Shown: positions 24,616 to 35,893, counted from the stretch's first letter. The stretch: DNA of 64,000 nt from Brachypterus glaber (GCA_958510825.1 OY294048.1:19423589-19487588); one strand, 5' to 3'. Made by a program: numbers and translations. The notes: generated by a model not told the origin, from the sequence alone.

Positions 24616-24702
24616 CAGTCCGCACATATATGGATGCAACATGGTAAAGAAAGATTTTTTAGGTAACATGTGCCATATTACATGAGACATAACATACATA
24701 TG

Positions 24703-24742
24703 TATGATACATAACATGCAATATTGCATGTTATGTATCATA
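24703..24742. repeat. Perfect 40-bp palindrome
   Basis: Twenty bases, tatgatacataacatgcaat, are followed immediately by their exact reverse complement with no spacer. It lies in a block of tacataaca/atgtatca repeats (24640-25400). Confidence 0.9.
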
Positions 24743-25629
24743 TATATGGTACGAGAACATACACGATACATAAAATGTTATGAATTCAATACTAAATATG
24801 GCGTCTATATTATTTTAATTTTTATAGGTTAGAATCACTAATATTCTTAAAATTGTTGTTAATAATAAAAGTTTTACCCTTAAGTAGTAGAAACGCATGT
24901 ATTTTTAGACAACTAAACCGATTTTAGATAATTTTAGACAAAAAATTAAAATATATATATTTTTTAAAATGATTATTTGATATTTTTTCTCTAAAAATTG
25001 GCTTTTTATGTGGCCCATGATTTTTAAGCCTGGTAGAAAGTTTGCTTTCACAGTAAAAATGCACATCGTATAAGAATTTTGCCTGATGGATGCTACATAT
25101 AAAGATATTTATATACTTTAATTATTAGGTTTATCAAAAAGACGTAAAAATGTTCACCATGTCTAAATCTATGATGCACTCCATAACAAGTAAAATTCGG
25201 AAACGCCTACTTTTATTGTTATGTACCTAGTATGTATCTGATATGTAGCATGTTATGTAGCTGATACATAACTTGAGGCGGAATTGTTAAAGTCCAAGGA
25301 CTATACATGGACTATAAAAATTACATGTCTGCAACATTACATAGAACAGTGGTTATGTACCTGCTATGTTCCTGCCATGTATTTGTGTTGACTGGGTTCT
25401 AGCGTAGTAGGGCACTATAGGTTCCTTATCCAAAGTTCTAGGCTGGGATTGTTTTTGGTAAAAATGCGGGTGATGTAAGGGAGCAATATGGGATGAAAAC
25501 TACAAAACTACAAAAACAAGTCCAAACTTGATTTTTTTTTTTATTTTACATTTTTTTTTTCACCTTTCAATTGCTTTCCTATTTTAAAATTTTTTAAAAT
25601 TTTAGTAATGCCTTGTACCTATTCGTGCA

Positions 25630-26720
25630 AAAATGTTTAAGAACTTTTATTGCGTAATTTTGCGTTTTACGACTTTTTATATAGATATAAATCAGGTTAG
25701 AGCAAAAAAGATTGTAGCTAGATCGGTCGGTCTGTAGGGGAAATCTTTTCAGCACGATAACTTAAGACTTGAAATTTGGCATACCGGTATGTTACCAAAT
25801 GTTCTCGCTCGGGATTGTTTTTGGTGAACTTTGGTGTGGGGCAAGGGGGGGAAATGTGGCAAAAGGGAAAAAATATATTTTTTCACAAAAATTGTTTTGA
25901 GGTTGTTGAAATTGAATCTGTTAAAAAATAACTCTAACTCCACCCCACGGGGGTGATGGGGTAAATATTTTTAAATATGTTTGTCAAATTTGGTGTATAG
26001 GGGTTTTTGGGGTTGACAAAACTAAATCTGATAATCAAAATTCACCAAATCAATCAAAACTCTACCCGCTAAGGGGCGGGGGTATATATATATATATATT
26101 GTGAAAATGGTATACCTATAGGGGTTTTTAAGGTTGCTGAAAGTGAACTATAATAATAAAAAAAATCGAACTCCACCCACTGAGGGGCGGGGGGTACTTT
26201 TCTTGAAAATTAATTTACAAGAATTATCAACTGATATATGGGGGATTTTGAGGTCGCTTAAACTGAATCTTAAATATATTTTTTTTAATCCACCCCCTGA
26301 CCCAGACAGCACATGATATCTTAAAGACGTCTTTTTTAGATAAATTTTGTTGTTCATTTTCTTTTTAATTTTCTTTTTACGAAAAACGAAAAAATTAAAA
26401 AAAAAAACTCAAAAAATAAATTTTCAAATCTTTTTTCGACAAATAAACTACCTCTCTCCAAACACCTTCAAAGTTATATTTTTGGTGAATGCGTATTTTT
26501 TTCCTTATGGATGCCCCCCCCCCTTAAAATGAAATAAATTCGCCCCTGGTACATTGGGGTTTTTGAGTTTGTTGAAAGTGAATCTGATAATAAAAAAATT
26601 CTAACCACACCCCCTGAGGGGCGGGGGGTAGTTTTCTTGAAAATTAATATATTCTAAAACCACATTTTTATATTGGGGATTTTGAGGTTGCTGAAAGTGA
26701 ATTCACTTTCATTTGGATTA
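25630..26720. repeat. Degenerate ~115-125 bp tandem repeats
   Basis: Six or so copies of a theme: ggggtttttgaggttgctga, aagtgaatctgataataaaa, then ccaccccctgaggggcgggg. Copies begin near 25893, 25998, 26118, 26235, 26551 and 26667. The spacing is broken by 26290-26530, which is probably an insertion. Related blocks are at 12840 and 38280. The block ends about 400 bp before the first candidate IAP exon. Confidence 0.6.
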
Positions 26721-26934
26721 ATCTGATAATAAAAAAATTTCACGCGCTGAGGTGAAAAATGGGAAAGCTTTCTTACTGGGCAGTGTAATTTTTTAAAAAT
26801 CATTTCCTGTTTTAATGAACCAAATTGTGATTGGTAACAACTTTGACAACAGCGTTTCAAAAAATATATAGGTATTTTTCCCCCAGCCCTCGAACCCAAT
26901 CCAAAATACTAGCCAAATTTCCCACTTTTTAATT

Positions 26935-26996
26935 AAGAGGCGCCTCCACATAAATCTATCACTTTAACTTATGTGCACATGGGCGCCTCTGATTGC
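26935..26996. repeat. Short hairpin AGAGGCGCC/GGCGCCTCT
   Basis: taagaggcgcctccacataa near the left end pairs through agaggcgcc with ggcgcctct at the right end, ~60 bp overall. Confidence 0.55.
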
Positions 26997-27078
26997 AATT
27001 TGCAAATATGTAGTTAATTATTCATTGCACCAATAATAATTGTTGTAAAAAATGTGCATAAAGGTACCCGGTACCTAT

Positions 27079-27299
27079 AGATATAAAATCGTCCACCCAC
27101 AATTCAAGCTGTCCCACCAGAATGCACTCCGATGTGATGACTGGCCGCATAGTTGCATTTTAGTTCAACTCAAAACTTCGAGTGGTTTTGACGGTCGTTG
27201 AAATTAGTGTCTGTGTACATCTACGTGCTATAATGTTAAGTGTTACGATACTATAAACTTTCATTTTGGATTTCTATTTACACAACCAAGCAATTAAAA
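27079..27299 (+). promoter_or_regulatory. Candidate promoter and first non-coding exon (A) of the IAP gene
   Basis: A TATA-like tataaaat lies at about 27080, and a splice donor AAAA|GTAAGT falls at 27299/27300. Splicing to the acceptor at 28768 would join this leader to the coding exon through a ~1.47-kb intron. The segment is less AT-biased than its surroundings. This is inferred from splice signals only; no transcript evidence is available. Confidence 0.35.
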
Positions 27300-27752
27300 G
27301 TAAGTCTTCACTCGTTTTGCAATTCAAATTTCGCGCCGAATTTTATCGATTTTTTACTTTGGATTTTATGCACATTTTAATGCACTTTGACTCGTAATAT
27401 TCCACATTTGATATTCTTTTAAAGATAACGTGGTCATTACTGACAATATTTCATGGTCATTTAACATATTTTTTTATAAATATGCCTAATTTAATAATTA
27501 GTGAGGAAATTCCCCAGACAAATACTCTGTTTTTTAGTCGGCATTATTAAAAATGAAGTCTATTTTAGTAGTTACCTCTTGTAAAATGATATGTGTAATA
27601 TTTACTTGTGCCAAGTGGGTTTTAAATACCCCATACAACTTTGGATATTAAAGTTTTAAAAGTAAAATAAATACAAAACCACCGTCTGCTGAAATCCGTC
27701 TCCTTTCTTTGCGACTTGCGCACATAGCGCCACTATTGAACAGAAACGAAGT

Positions 27753-27872
27753 TCAGTGTGGTCTGTGAATACGTGTTTCGTTCTCACGGTGTCGAGTTTG
27801 TAAAAACTTTCTAAAATGAACATAAAATCCTAAATTAACGTACAAAATTCGAAAACTTTCAAAAACTAAAAG
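27753..27872 (+). promoter_or_regulatory. Candidate alternative first non-coding exon (B) of the IAP gene
   Basis: An arthropod initiator-like TTCAGT lies at 27752-27757, and a donor AG|GTCAGT follows at 27872/27873. The exon would carry one short upstream ORF (six codons) and splice to 28768 through a ~0.9-kb intron. Two leaders feeding one coding exon is a plausible arrangement, but it is inference. Confidence 0.35.
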
Positions 27873-28803
27873 GTCAGTAAATGTAGAAAACGTAGATATA
27901 AGTTTGCAAAAGTGTAATTAATAGTAGTTTTTTGCATGAAACAACTGTGTAAAAGCAGCCATATGTCGTATCCTTGTGTTCTACTTTATTCGTAACGATT
28001 TCTATTTACTTGATCGGTGCTTGCGCACCTAATTTTAATAAAAAAATCTCATTATCGATTGTTCTCATTATGTTTATCACAAGAGCCGGCGCTTTTCTAA
28101 GAATTCGTCTGGGATAGAAAGAACTGTAGGTCTATCTCTGTCCTTAGATTATGCTTTTTTTGTGTTTCCGGCGCTCGGTCATTGATGTGATCTCAGTGGA
28201 ATGTGGTAGGGCTGGATACTTTGAAATTACCAATGGGACGGGGAGCGGTGGGAATGGAATGTTGGAAATCGTGAATGGTTTCTGAATTCCAACAACGTTG
28301 CCATCTTAGTACTCTTGCACCCATTATTGAGCTTGAAAGTTGGGCTACATTGTACACTGTTGTATTAAGCGGCGAGTAGAAAGGCAGTTGTACTGTTATT
28401 TGAACTGTTCTAAAATGTATACAATATTGGAATGTGCAGTACTGTAAAATGTAATGAATATTTTATAAATATTTACCTCACACCAAGGTAATTTTGGTAG
28501 TAACAAAAATTTGTTTAGATTCAATGTTATAAGAATTAATTATTCTAAGTGCCTACCTAATAAGCTTTTAATATTAAATTAAAAAACCTAAAACTAAAAT
28601 TTTTAAATTATTTGAAAATATTTAATATTTTTTATTCTTACCTAATTTTTTGATATTTTTAGATTAAATTGTGCAAATGATATACATGTTGAAAGAAAAA
28701 TATAAACAACTTTTGTTTTATAAACAATTTTAAATTATGACACTAAATTTTGTTTTATTTTATTACAGATACTCTTTAACAACCTATCGAAACACTAAAA
28801 GAA

Positions 28804-29781
28804 ATGATTAACATTAGAAACCAAGTTATAGCTGCGATAAACATTAAACAATCTGAAGAAAAAGAAGACACTGACTTACATAAAGTAGAAGGACGTTGTA
28901 AAACATACAAGGACTGGCCAAACTCAAGCATTGAACCCCTAGTATTAGCACAAGCTGGATTTTACTATACGGGTATAAATGACATTGTCCGATGTGCATA
29001 TTGTCCAATAGAAGGACACCGGTGGGAATCCCAAGATAGTCCAATGGAAGATCACATAAACTGGAATAGAGAACAGAACCGTAATTGCCCGTTTGTTGCC
29101 CATGGTGACAGTGATGATTCCAGTAATGAAACCCCATCTGTTAGTCATGATACATGTGGCAAGTACGGAGTAGAAATTTTACCCCATTCTTTGCCTGAGA
29201 ACGTAAAACATTTAGAAAAACTAGGTATTACAATTGCAACAGCACCCACACATCCAGAACACATTACATATGATAATAGATTAGCAACGTATTCCCTTTG
29301 GCCTAAATCTTTAAAGCAAAAACCGAAAGATCTAGCGGCAGCTGGTTTCTTCTATCTGGGAGTGGGTGACCAAACATTGTGCTTCCATTGTGGAGGGGGT
29401 TTAAAGGACTGGGAAGAAAGCGATGATCCATGGGAACAACATGCATTATGGTTTTCAAAATGTAATTATTTAGTACTCAAAAAGGGACAAGATTTTATTA
29501 AACAAGTACAGGGGAAGAGTAAGGACACTCCAAGTGCTAGTGCAAGTGCTTGCACTACAAATACTACTACATCTGATACCAAAGAAGACAAAAAAGATGA
29601 AGATGATGAGAAGAAGGTTGAAGAAAGCACACTCTGCAAAATTTGTTTTAAAAATGAGTTAGGTGTGGTATTTTTGCCTTGTGGACATATTGTAGCTTGT
29701 GTTGATTGTGCATCAGCTTTGAAAAATTGTGCAGTGTGCCGAAAACCTTTAGAAGCAACTGTTCGTGCGTTCCTATCATAA
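28804..29781 (+). CDS. Inhibitor of apoptosis protein, two BIR domains and RING (DIAP1-like)
   Basis: Encodes 325 residues, an intracellular caspase-binding E3 ubiquitin ligase by family. BIR1 spans about residues 28-98, with zinc ligands C64, C67, H84 and C95. BIR2 spans about 158-224 (C193, C196, H213, C220), with the conserved CGGGLKDWEESDDPWEQH groove region that in this family binds IAP-antagonist N-termini. A Ser/Thr-rich then Asp/Glu/Lys-rich linker (240-275) precedes a C3HC4 RING (C278, C281, C293, H295, C299, C302, C309, C312) that ends the protein, as in other insect IAPs. The spacing in BIR2 is canonical (CX2CX16HX6C). In BIR1 the last gap is X10, four longer than in BIR2. The protein is shorter than fly DIAP1 because of short linkers. 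The ATG lies 35 bases after a strong acceptor (tttattttattacag, ending 28768), so this is probably the first coding exon of a gene with a spliced 5' leader, and the whole coding region is one exon. It is the only confidently intact host gene in the window. By family it restrains caspases and is removed when death signals arise. The two BIR domains plus RING fit the DIAP1 type better than other IAP subtypes, but orthology needs a tree. Confidence 0.95.
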   Translation: MINIRNQVIAAINIKQSEEKEDTDLHKVEGRCKTYKDWPNSSIEPLVLAQAGFYYTGINDIVRCAYCPIEGHRWESQDSPMEDHINWNREQNRNCPFVAHGDSDDSSNETPSVSHDTCGKYGVEILPHSLPENVKHLEKLGITIATAPTHPEHITYDNRLATYSLWPKSLKQKPKDLAAAGFFYLGVGDQTLCFHCGGGLKDWEESDDPWEQHALWFSKCNYLVLKKGQDFIKQVQGKSKDTPSASASACTTNTTTSDTKEDKKDEDDEKKVEESTLCKICFKNELGVVFLPCGHIVACVDCASALKNCAVCRKPLEATVRAFLS

Positions 29782-29832
29782 ACAATTTTTTCTTATATGG
29801 ACAGTGTATTTTCTTCTAGTCTTTTAATTTGA

Positions 29833-29838
29833 AATAAA
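29833..29838 (+). terminator. Poly(A) signal of the IAP gene
   Basis: AATAAA 52 bases past the stop codon, followed by an A-rich stretch. Further AATAAA motifs lie at about 30230 and 30278, so a longer 3' UTR is possible. Confidence 0.6.
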
Positions 29839-30338
29839 AAAAAATTAATGAAAAATTGATATAAACACTTTTGTTCAAATTTATGTGAAGATATATTTTT
29901 ATACTACTTCTACTGACACATACAGTACAAATACATTATTTAGTTAAATGCTAATGATTACGCTTTTTAATTTATAGGGTATTTTTTTATTTTTGAAGTT
30001 TGAACTTCGTGACTGCACATTTATCAATTTATGTGCATGTACCTACTGTACATTATTTAAATTCCTGTTATTGTATGTCAGTGTGTATTTTAAATATAAA
30101 TAGATTTATAAAAATATTAATCAATTTTTTTTTCTTTGTTCCGCTTTACTCATATACAAAGAGATGATCCATAGCAAAAATTTTAGGCATCTAGCCAAAT
30201 TTTAAAATTAATGAGAAATTAATTAAATTAATAAACAACGGGCAGAAAGACCTCGGTCGTTAGCCCTTTGGGTAACCAATAAACATTATTATTATTATTA
30301 TTTGATAAATTCTTGGGGTAATAAGTAATACAAATCGT
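29839..30338. other. IAP 3' flank with (ATT)n retrotransposon tail
   Basis: No gene. The segment from 30237 (gggcagaaagacctcggtcg, then aataaac followed by ATT repeats to ~30302) looks like the last bases of a non-LTR element with its ATT tail. Confidence 0.4.
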
Positions 30339-30690
30339 TAGTGGTCGGATCCAAGTATTCAATTACCGAACACTTTTAAAAATTAGAATTAAAAAAACAA
30401 TTTTTTTTGAGTAAATAAACACTTTAAACTGTGTTTCACTAACTGGACTTTTATGTTGACGCTGTTACGGCATAGTGATTTACTTGGAACACGAAAAAAA
30501 AAATGTCCTGAAAAAAAAACCTAAATTATTTTTTTTTAAATTAAAAATTAAAACATTTTTCGATTTTTTTTTCAACGGTTGTTTTATTTTTCACGTTTTA
30601 ACTGTTTCTTTATTTTAAAAATTGTTTTTTTTTAATTATAATTTTTGTGAGCCCCCGGTAGATGAATACTTTGATCCGACCAGTGCTCAT
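30339..30690. mobile_element. TIR element related to 20559-20811
   Basis: Left gtggtcggatccaagtattc and right end (reverse complement ctggtcggatcaaagtattc) form ~30-bp imperfect TIRs. It shares the interior cactttaaact and ttgacgctgtta with the 20.5-kb copy. No matching target duplication is visible, so it is older. Confidence 0.7.
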
Positions 30691-30719
30691 CATAATGTTT
30701 GTTACCATGAATTAAGTGA

Positions 30720-30992
30720 ACCCCCTGCTTCAGGTCGTAGATGGGCGTTTTTTTTTCTGTCCGAGTCGTAAAAAAAATTATCAGCGAGGTGCAGTAAAGC
30801 TTTTTCTATCAGGGAGGGTAAACTTGCTTTTCAAGAGGTGAGTTTTTTATCTTAATTATCAGGGGGGTAAATAAACAGGCATTCAATCTTTTTTTAGTGC
30901 TCAAAAATTTTTTTTTCGTGTTTTTTTTTTGCTAGGGGCGTAAGTCCAACGCTTGCTTCAGGGCGCTAAAATGCAAAGGCCGGACCTGTTAC
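30720..30992. mobile_element. GGCGCC-family element, decayed
   Basis: The right end gcttcagggcgctaaaatgc, then aaaggccggacctg matches the right end of the 3451-3764 element. Interior taaagctttttctatcaggg and poly-T blocks are of the same family. Confidence 0.5.
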
Positions 30993-31077
30993 CATGTTAT
31001 GATAGAGATATATTCACAGATATTCGGAATGACGTCAAAATAGTACCCAAATACGGTCTTATTTCGCATAATAATGA

Positions 31078-31227
31078 CCACGTTTACATATAGCGCTAAC
31101 TTTCGTGATTTAAAAATCTAGACAGCAGTCTGTGTTTTTCTATCAAGTTATTTTAGAGAAAGACTCTTTCTGGGAGACTGTTACAGGAGTTATAAATCTC
31201 GGTAGTTAGCGGTATATGTAAACGTGG
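31078..31227. mobile_element. 150-bp MITE with 23-bp TIRs
   Basis: The inverted pair ccacgtttacatatagcgct and agcggtatatgtaaacgtgg extends to 23 bp with one or two mismatches. No ORF. Confidence 0.7.
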
Positions 31228-31339
31228 TAATTGATAGGTATCCATTTTACCATGGTAATTTGCTATTATGGATTATTTAAAATAGGAAACTAACATGGTT
31301 AAATGCAAAATACGGCGGTATTTAGATATTATTTTGTTA

Positions 31340-31735
31340 AAAAAATTCCGGGGGTGCTGAGCACCCCCTGACAGAAAATTTTTTTTTGAGGGGGGAGAGC
31401 AAATATTTCCCAACTAAAAATTTCAAAGTTGAGAAACCCAAATAAAAAACAGCTTTAACCCAGACAGTGAAATTTTGCTTTTTTGACTAAAAAGTAATTA
31501 GATGAGGACCTTAAGGTCCTCATCTCTGAAAAATTCCCAACCTTTCCAATTTTCCCAAGTAAACAATTTGCAGACAAGCTTCCCTTTACCCCTCAATTTC
31601 TCCAACCTACATTTTACGAAATCTGCCACTCAATTTTACCAACTGGACTTGAGCACCCCCCGTGGGGGTGCTCAAAATCATGCCAGGGGGTGCTGAGCAC
31701 CCCCCTAGCACCCTCCCAGTTACGGACCTGGATGA
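31340..31735. repeat. GAGCACCCCC palindrome block, GGCGCC-related family
   Basis: Repeated gggggtgctgagcaccccc palindromes at both ends (31354, 31655-31700) flank short units of the aactaaaaatttcaaagttg and ccaactttcc type that also occur at 32975-33480, 33860-34130 and 35894-36170. It ends in ttacggacctgg, like other members of the family. Confidence 0.5.
31500..31525. repeat. Perfect 26-bp palindrome
   Basis: agatgaggacctt is followed by its exact reverse complement without a spacer. Confidence 0.9.
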
Positions 31736-32974
31736 CGATAGTCCGATCGGACTTTTTAGCTTAATTTGACTCTATTTAATTTTTTTTTTTTAGTAAAACC
31801 TATCGTTTTTTTTTATTTTCTTATTTGGTGAATGCGCGAGTATTAAAGTATGTTAAATAAAAAAAAATCACTGATGTGATATTAATTTTAATATCTGCAC
31901 ATAATACTAGATTAACTAGTTAGTTATATTTAAATATAGGATCAACCCTTATTTAATACCTACATTTCGGGTTTTAACAAGGGTTTTAATTTCATAAAAT
32001 CGAGTAAAATAGTTACTTTTGGAGATCTGCGGCTCGTAGCCAACGAATCGTGGGTTAATTTTGTCAAGGGAAAAATCTACGTTTTTATTCCTTCGATTGT
32101 TGAAAACAAAAATAATAAAAAAATAACACAAAAACTATTATTTTTTATAAATAATCATAGGGACCGTAGAATATATTCTTTTGTTGCTTCAAACAATTTT
32201 AGAAAAAAACTATAATTTTTAGGGATTTCTGCATATTTTTATATTCAGTTTGCAAAAAATGTTTTAGATCACAAAAAAAGATCACATTAAATTTTTTTAA
32301 ATTCATTTATTCTACTTTTTTTTTGTTAGGGTGTACTTTTTAAATTTTATATGTTCACTTATTTATTTTAAACAAGTAGGTACCGAAATACCTACAATTT
32401 AGTTTTAATTTAAAACTTAAAAAAAAATTCGATGTAGATCTGTATTTCGAGTGCTTATTACGTACCTGGATTTTTAAAGATTTCTTAATGAATGAAAAAG
32501 ATGTGAGCGCCATCTACTCGTTCGATAAATTAATAACACCTGTTGATTGACTAAAATTGCAACTTTCTGTAACCTCGATGTAACCATAGGCAACAGTTTA
32601 TACCAGCCCACGTATAGTATGTTGCCTACGTGCAATCCCTTCAAATTTACAGTCCACGCTTGCGCATTATTAGCGCAAGAACTGTCAGATTCAGTCCTGT
32701 ATTTGTGTATGAAATTGTTTTTTAAATTCTCTTTAAACCTGCTTGTGACAGGTATAACGCGTTATCGTTAAGTGTGAATAAAAAATAAAATGTTATTAAC
32801 AGTAGTTGAACAATAAATGTAAATTTAGTTTTACTGTGAATATGTTTAAGTGGAATTTTTATAATTATCACGGACTTTTTATTCAAGACCGACAAGGTAA
32901 CTTTTTATTGATTTTTTTTCCTAGGTTAAGGACACATGTGATTTATTATAACATGTAAACATTATAGATAACAT
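31736..32974. other. AT-rich stretch with one unassigned GC-richer patch
   Basis: No gene supported. 32500-32770 is less AT-rich and includes an initiator-like TTCAGTCC near 32690 and a donor-like CAG|GTATAA near 32750, but no acceptor or coding exon could be tied to it. Confidence 0.3.
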
Positions 32975-33480
32975 ATGCAGATGAGTCGGAACGCGTCCTT
33001 TAGGACTCCTGAATTAGAAGGAGAGAACAGGGGTGCTCCAAAGCGATTTTATAAGAGGGGAAGGGGCGAAACCAATATTTCCAACTCAAAATTAACAAAA
33101 TTCCCAACTCCAGTCTTGACCATAAAGGAGCTGCCTCAAATCAGCTTTGTTTACCCCTGACAGGAAAATGTTCAATTTTCACCTCTGAAAAATACCTAAC
33201 TGGAGAAAAAAGCTTTACCCCTGACCCAGCTATACTACTCCAATTTTTCCAACTGTACTCCATTTTTTCCCAACTAGAGAAAAAAACCCAACTGTATACT
33301 CAATTTTCCCAAAATCAACCACTTGATTTTACCAAATGGACAGTGGGTTTTCCCAACATAACAGCGGGGTTTCCCAACTGAACAATGTATTTTCCGAACT
33401 CGAGAGTGGCTGGGGGAGGGTGGCGCCCCCCTACCCCCCCTTCCTTGGAGAGAGCAGCCTGCCCTGCCTTGGGTAGGGGG
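32975..33480. repeat. Short degenerate repeats of the TTTCCCAACTG theme
   Basis: More than ten copies of ttttcccaactgtact/ttcccaactagagaaaaaa and ctttacccctgac, bounded by a ggggtgctccaaagcg block on the left and ggcgcccccctacccccc on the right. Belongs to the dispersed family also at 33860, 35894 and 47270. Confidence 0.6.
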
Positions 33481-34147
33481 CTTGAAGTTTTCTCTAGACC
33501 TGATATGTCTTACAAAATAGTCAAAAAGGTACAAAACAATAAAAAACTATAGACAAAAAAACTATAAAAGAAAACAGTAGATACCCTTTTCAAGTAAGGA
33601 CACTAGATCTGTGGTACTGCCACAGGAAACTGCACAGATTAAGTGTCCTTATTCTCAAGACCCTTCACTTTATCACAGTTCTGTCATGAGTCATGACTCA
33701 TGAAGGTCTTTAGAAAACAGCACAGATATACAAAAATAGCTGTATGGAGTGGGAGTTTGTACAAGGCAGATGTGTAGGGGTGTTATATTCCCCAATTCTC
33801 CTCAAGTTTATTTTTTAAAAGTCCAATTGGTTTTTTTAATATTTTTGCCAGAGGCATAAAATTTTTGGAAGTTGTCTCCCTTAAAGCAGGGGGAAGGCCT
33901 CGTATTATTTAAGGTGGCTGTTGCCAGGGGTGCCCCAAAGCAATTATTTGGGGGGATTGGAGCAAATATTTCCCAACTTAAAGTTGAAAAATTTCCAAAC
34001 TCTAAAAAAGCGTTACCCCTGACAGAAATCTTTATCTCCTCTGAAAAAATCCCAACTGTATCCAATTTCCCAACTACATAAAAAGTTTTACCTCTGACAG
34101 AAAGAAAATTTTGATGACTAAAAACAAATTTCCAACTGTTCTCAATA
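33481..34147. repeat. Intergenic stretch with second copy of the TTTCCCAACTG theme
   Basis: 33596-33645 forms a small hairpin (aaggacact/agtgtcctt), and 33687-33704 is a catgagtcatgactcatg palindrome. 33860-34130 repeats the family block (ggggtgccccaaagcaatta, then cccaacttaaagttg). No gene. Confidence 0.45.
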
Positions 34148-35893
34148 GAGTCACTTCATCTTAGTCTTACTTTGTTCTTTCGTTCTCTTTCGTTAGTTTT
34201 CGGTTTTTGGACTTAGCTTTTCTCTTTTCGGGTAGCGCCACACAATAAAAGAGCATCGCACTTCCCCTCCTTTACCCTTAAGCTTAGGGGTACGATACGT
34301 GGATTTTTTTTTTGACTAAAGTACCGCAATTTTGTCAAAAAGAAACGCGCTGTGTCTTGCTTTGGCAGCCCCAGAAATAATTTCTGACATTTAAATTTTG
34401 TAATTTTGGACATCTATCAAATTTTAAACTAGTTTAAAAAATGTTTAATTTTTTAATGTAATACAAATGTAAAGTATGTTTTGGTGTAAAAAGTTATAAA
34501 ATACATTAATGTACTAAATATGATCTCAACATTCAATATTTAATTAAAATTATTCTACACAGCCTGAAAATAAATCTGAACTCAGAGTACAATAATATTG
34601 TGAAAAGGTAAATTTTTAATAATAATTGATCATTTTTATACTGCAATAAACGAGTTATTTTCATTTTAGAGAAACATGCTATGAATGGGAGAAGAGCTTT
34701 CATATTTTTAGTATTCTACACATATATTTTTGCACATAAATACTATATTGGGTTAAAACAAGAATTAAAAGGTTAATTTAATCAACATTTCGAAAATGAA
34801 GATAATTCCTAATATACTATATATAATATAGTACAAGGCCATTATTTACACTCAGGAGGTGGCCAACATTTAATGACGAATCACATGACTTATAGATCCC
34901 AATTTAAAAGAGTTGGCAAAGTTGTATTGAAGGGTGATAATACCCCATGTGGTACTGTGCACAGTAATGCCTGATAATATAACTTGCACGCAGACCAAAT
35001 GCCCATTATGCCCACTATGATAGTGCATACCTTCTGTGGACCACCGGCTTATAGCGACTTCCAAACCACTGTTTTAAGGCACAGATAATTTTTTTGTACA
35101 ACAATTCTTAAAGTAGTCCCTATTCTCCCCTCAATCGATAGGTTTCCTTCTTTTATAGAAATTCAACAAAGTATTATTTCTGCTCCCTAGCTTAATTTAA
35201 GGCAAGTAGAATTAAATTTAATAATTTATGATAATTCCGCTAAAAGAGCAGCCTTACTGTATAGTCGGCCACAATTCTCCATATCACAAGGTTTTAAAAT
35301 ATTTTTATATAATATATATTATGTTTACTAAAATATTTCACTTTAGAAAATAGAAACAAAATAAAGAGAGTAAGGCTTAAGCTTATTGGAAGGTCACTTG
35401 AGGAGAGTCAATAGTTACTCGTTTGTGAGGTGAGCTGGTGCTATATGGAGTGACTATACTTCAGTTCAAAAAATGGTTTTAAATCCTCTTATATTATTGC
35501 TAAGATAATACATAATTTTCTTACCTTAGTATTTTATTTAATAGATAAGTATATTTTTTAGATTTTTAATGGGAATTAGGGTTTTAAATCTTACTTATAA
35601 AACATTATTTATAAAATTCTATTCTACTGACACCTGCCTAAATCAAAAAATTTACATTGTCAAATCAATGTAATAGGGTTGCCGTCTTGAGTTAATGAAG
35701 GCTTCTACATATATTTTTTTAAGCTACGGCACCGGAACCTTAGAAAATGAAATTCCAAATCTCGTATCCCTAAGCTTAAGGGGAAAAGTGGGGAAATTTT
35801 CGATCTTCATTTGTTGTGTGGCGCTACCCGAAAGGAAGAAAAAAACGAAAACCAGAGCAAAAACGGACCAAGTACAGATGAAGTGACCCTAGT
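34148..35893. mobile_element. Foldback element with ~160-bp inverted arms
   Basis: The left arm 34148-34310 (gtcacttcatctt, cgggtagcgccacacaa, ccttaagcttaggggta) is inverted at 35740-35893 (tccctaagcttaagggg, tgtgtggcgctacccg, agatgaagtgac). The interior is AT-rich and holds a SINE-like fragment at 34855-35075. No transposase. Confidence 0.7.
34855..35075 (-). mobile_element. SINE-body-like fragment
   Basis: Shares the ggaccaccggcttatagcga block with the body of the SINE at 4240-4515 and is of average GC in an AT-rich host element. The tRNA-like head is not seen, so this is a partial copy or a related repeat. Confidence 0.4.

Larger units (their letters stand above)
22394..25428. mobile_element. 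Outermost element of a nested transposon stack
   Basis: Left aaggaacctatactgcccta and right end (tagggcactataggttcctt) are inverted copies. After removing the 22419-24503 insert, the left side continues tacgctagaa, matching the inverse of ttctagcgtagta at the right end, which supports the reconstruction. A cccagtc/gactggg pair at 24616 and 25391 adds a further nested foldback. No coding sequence. Confidence 0.65.

Noticed and set aside
28844..29148. Minus-strand frames of 97 and 67 codons inside the IAP gene
   Set aside because: Shadows of the plus-strand BIR1 coding sequence.
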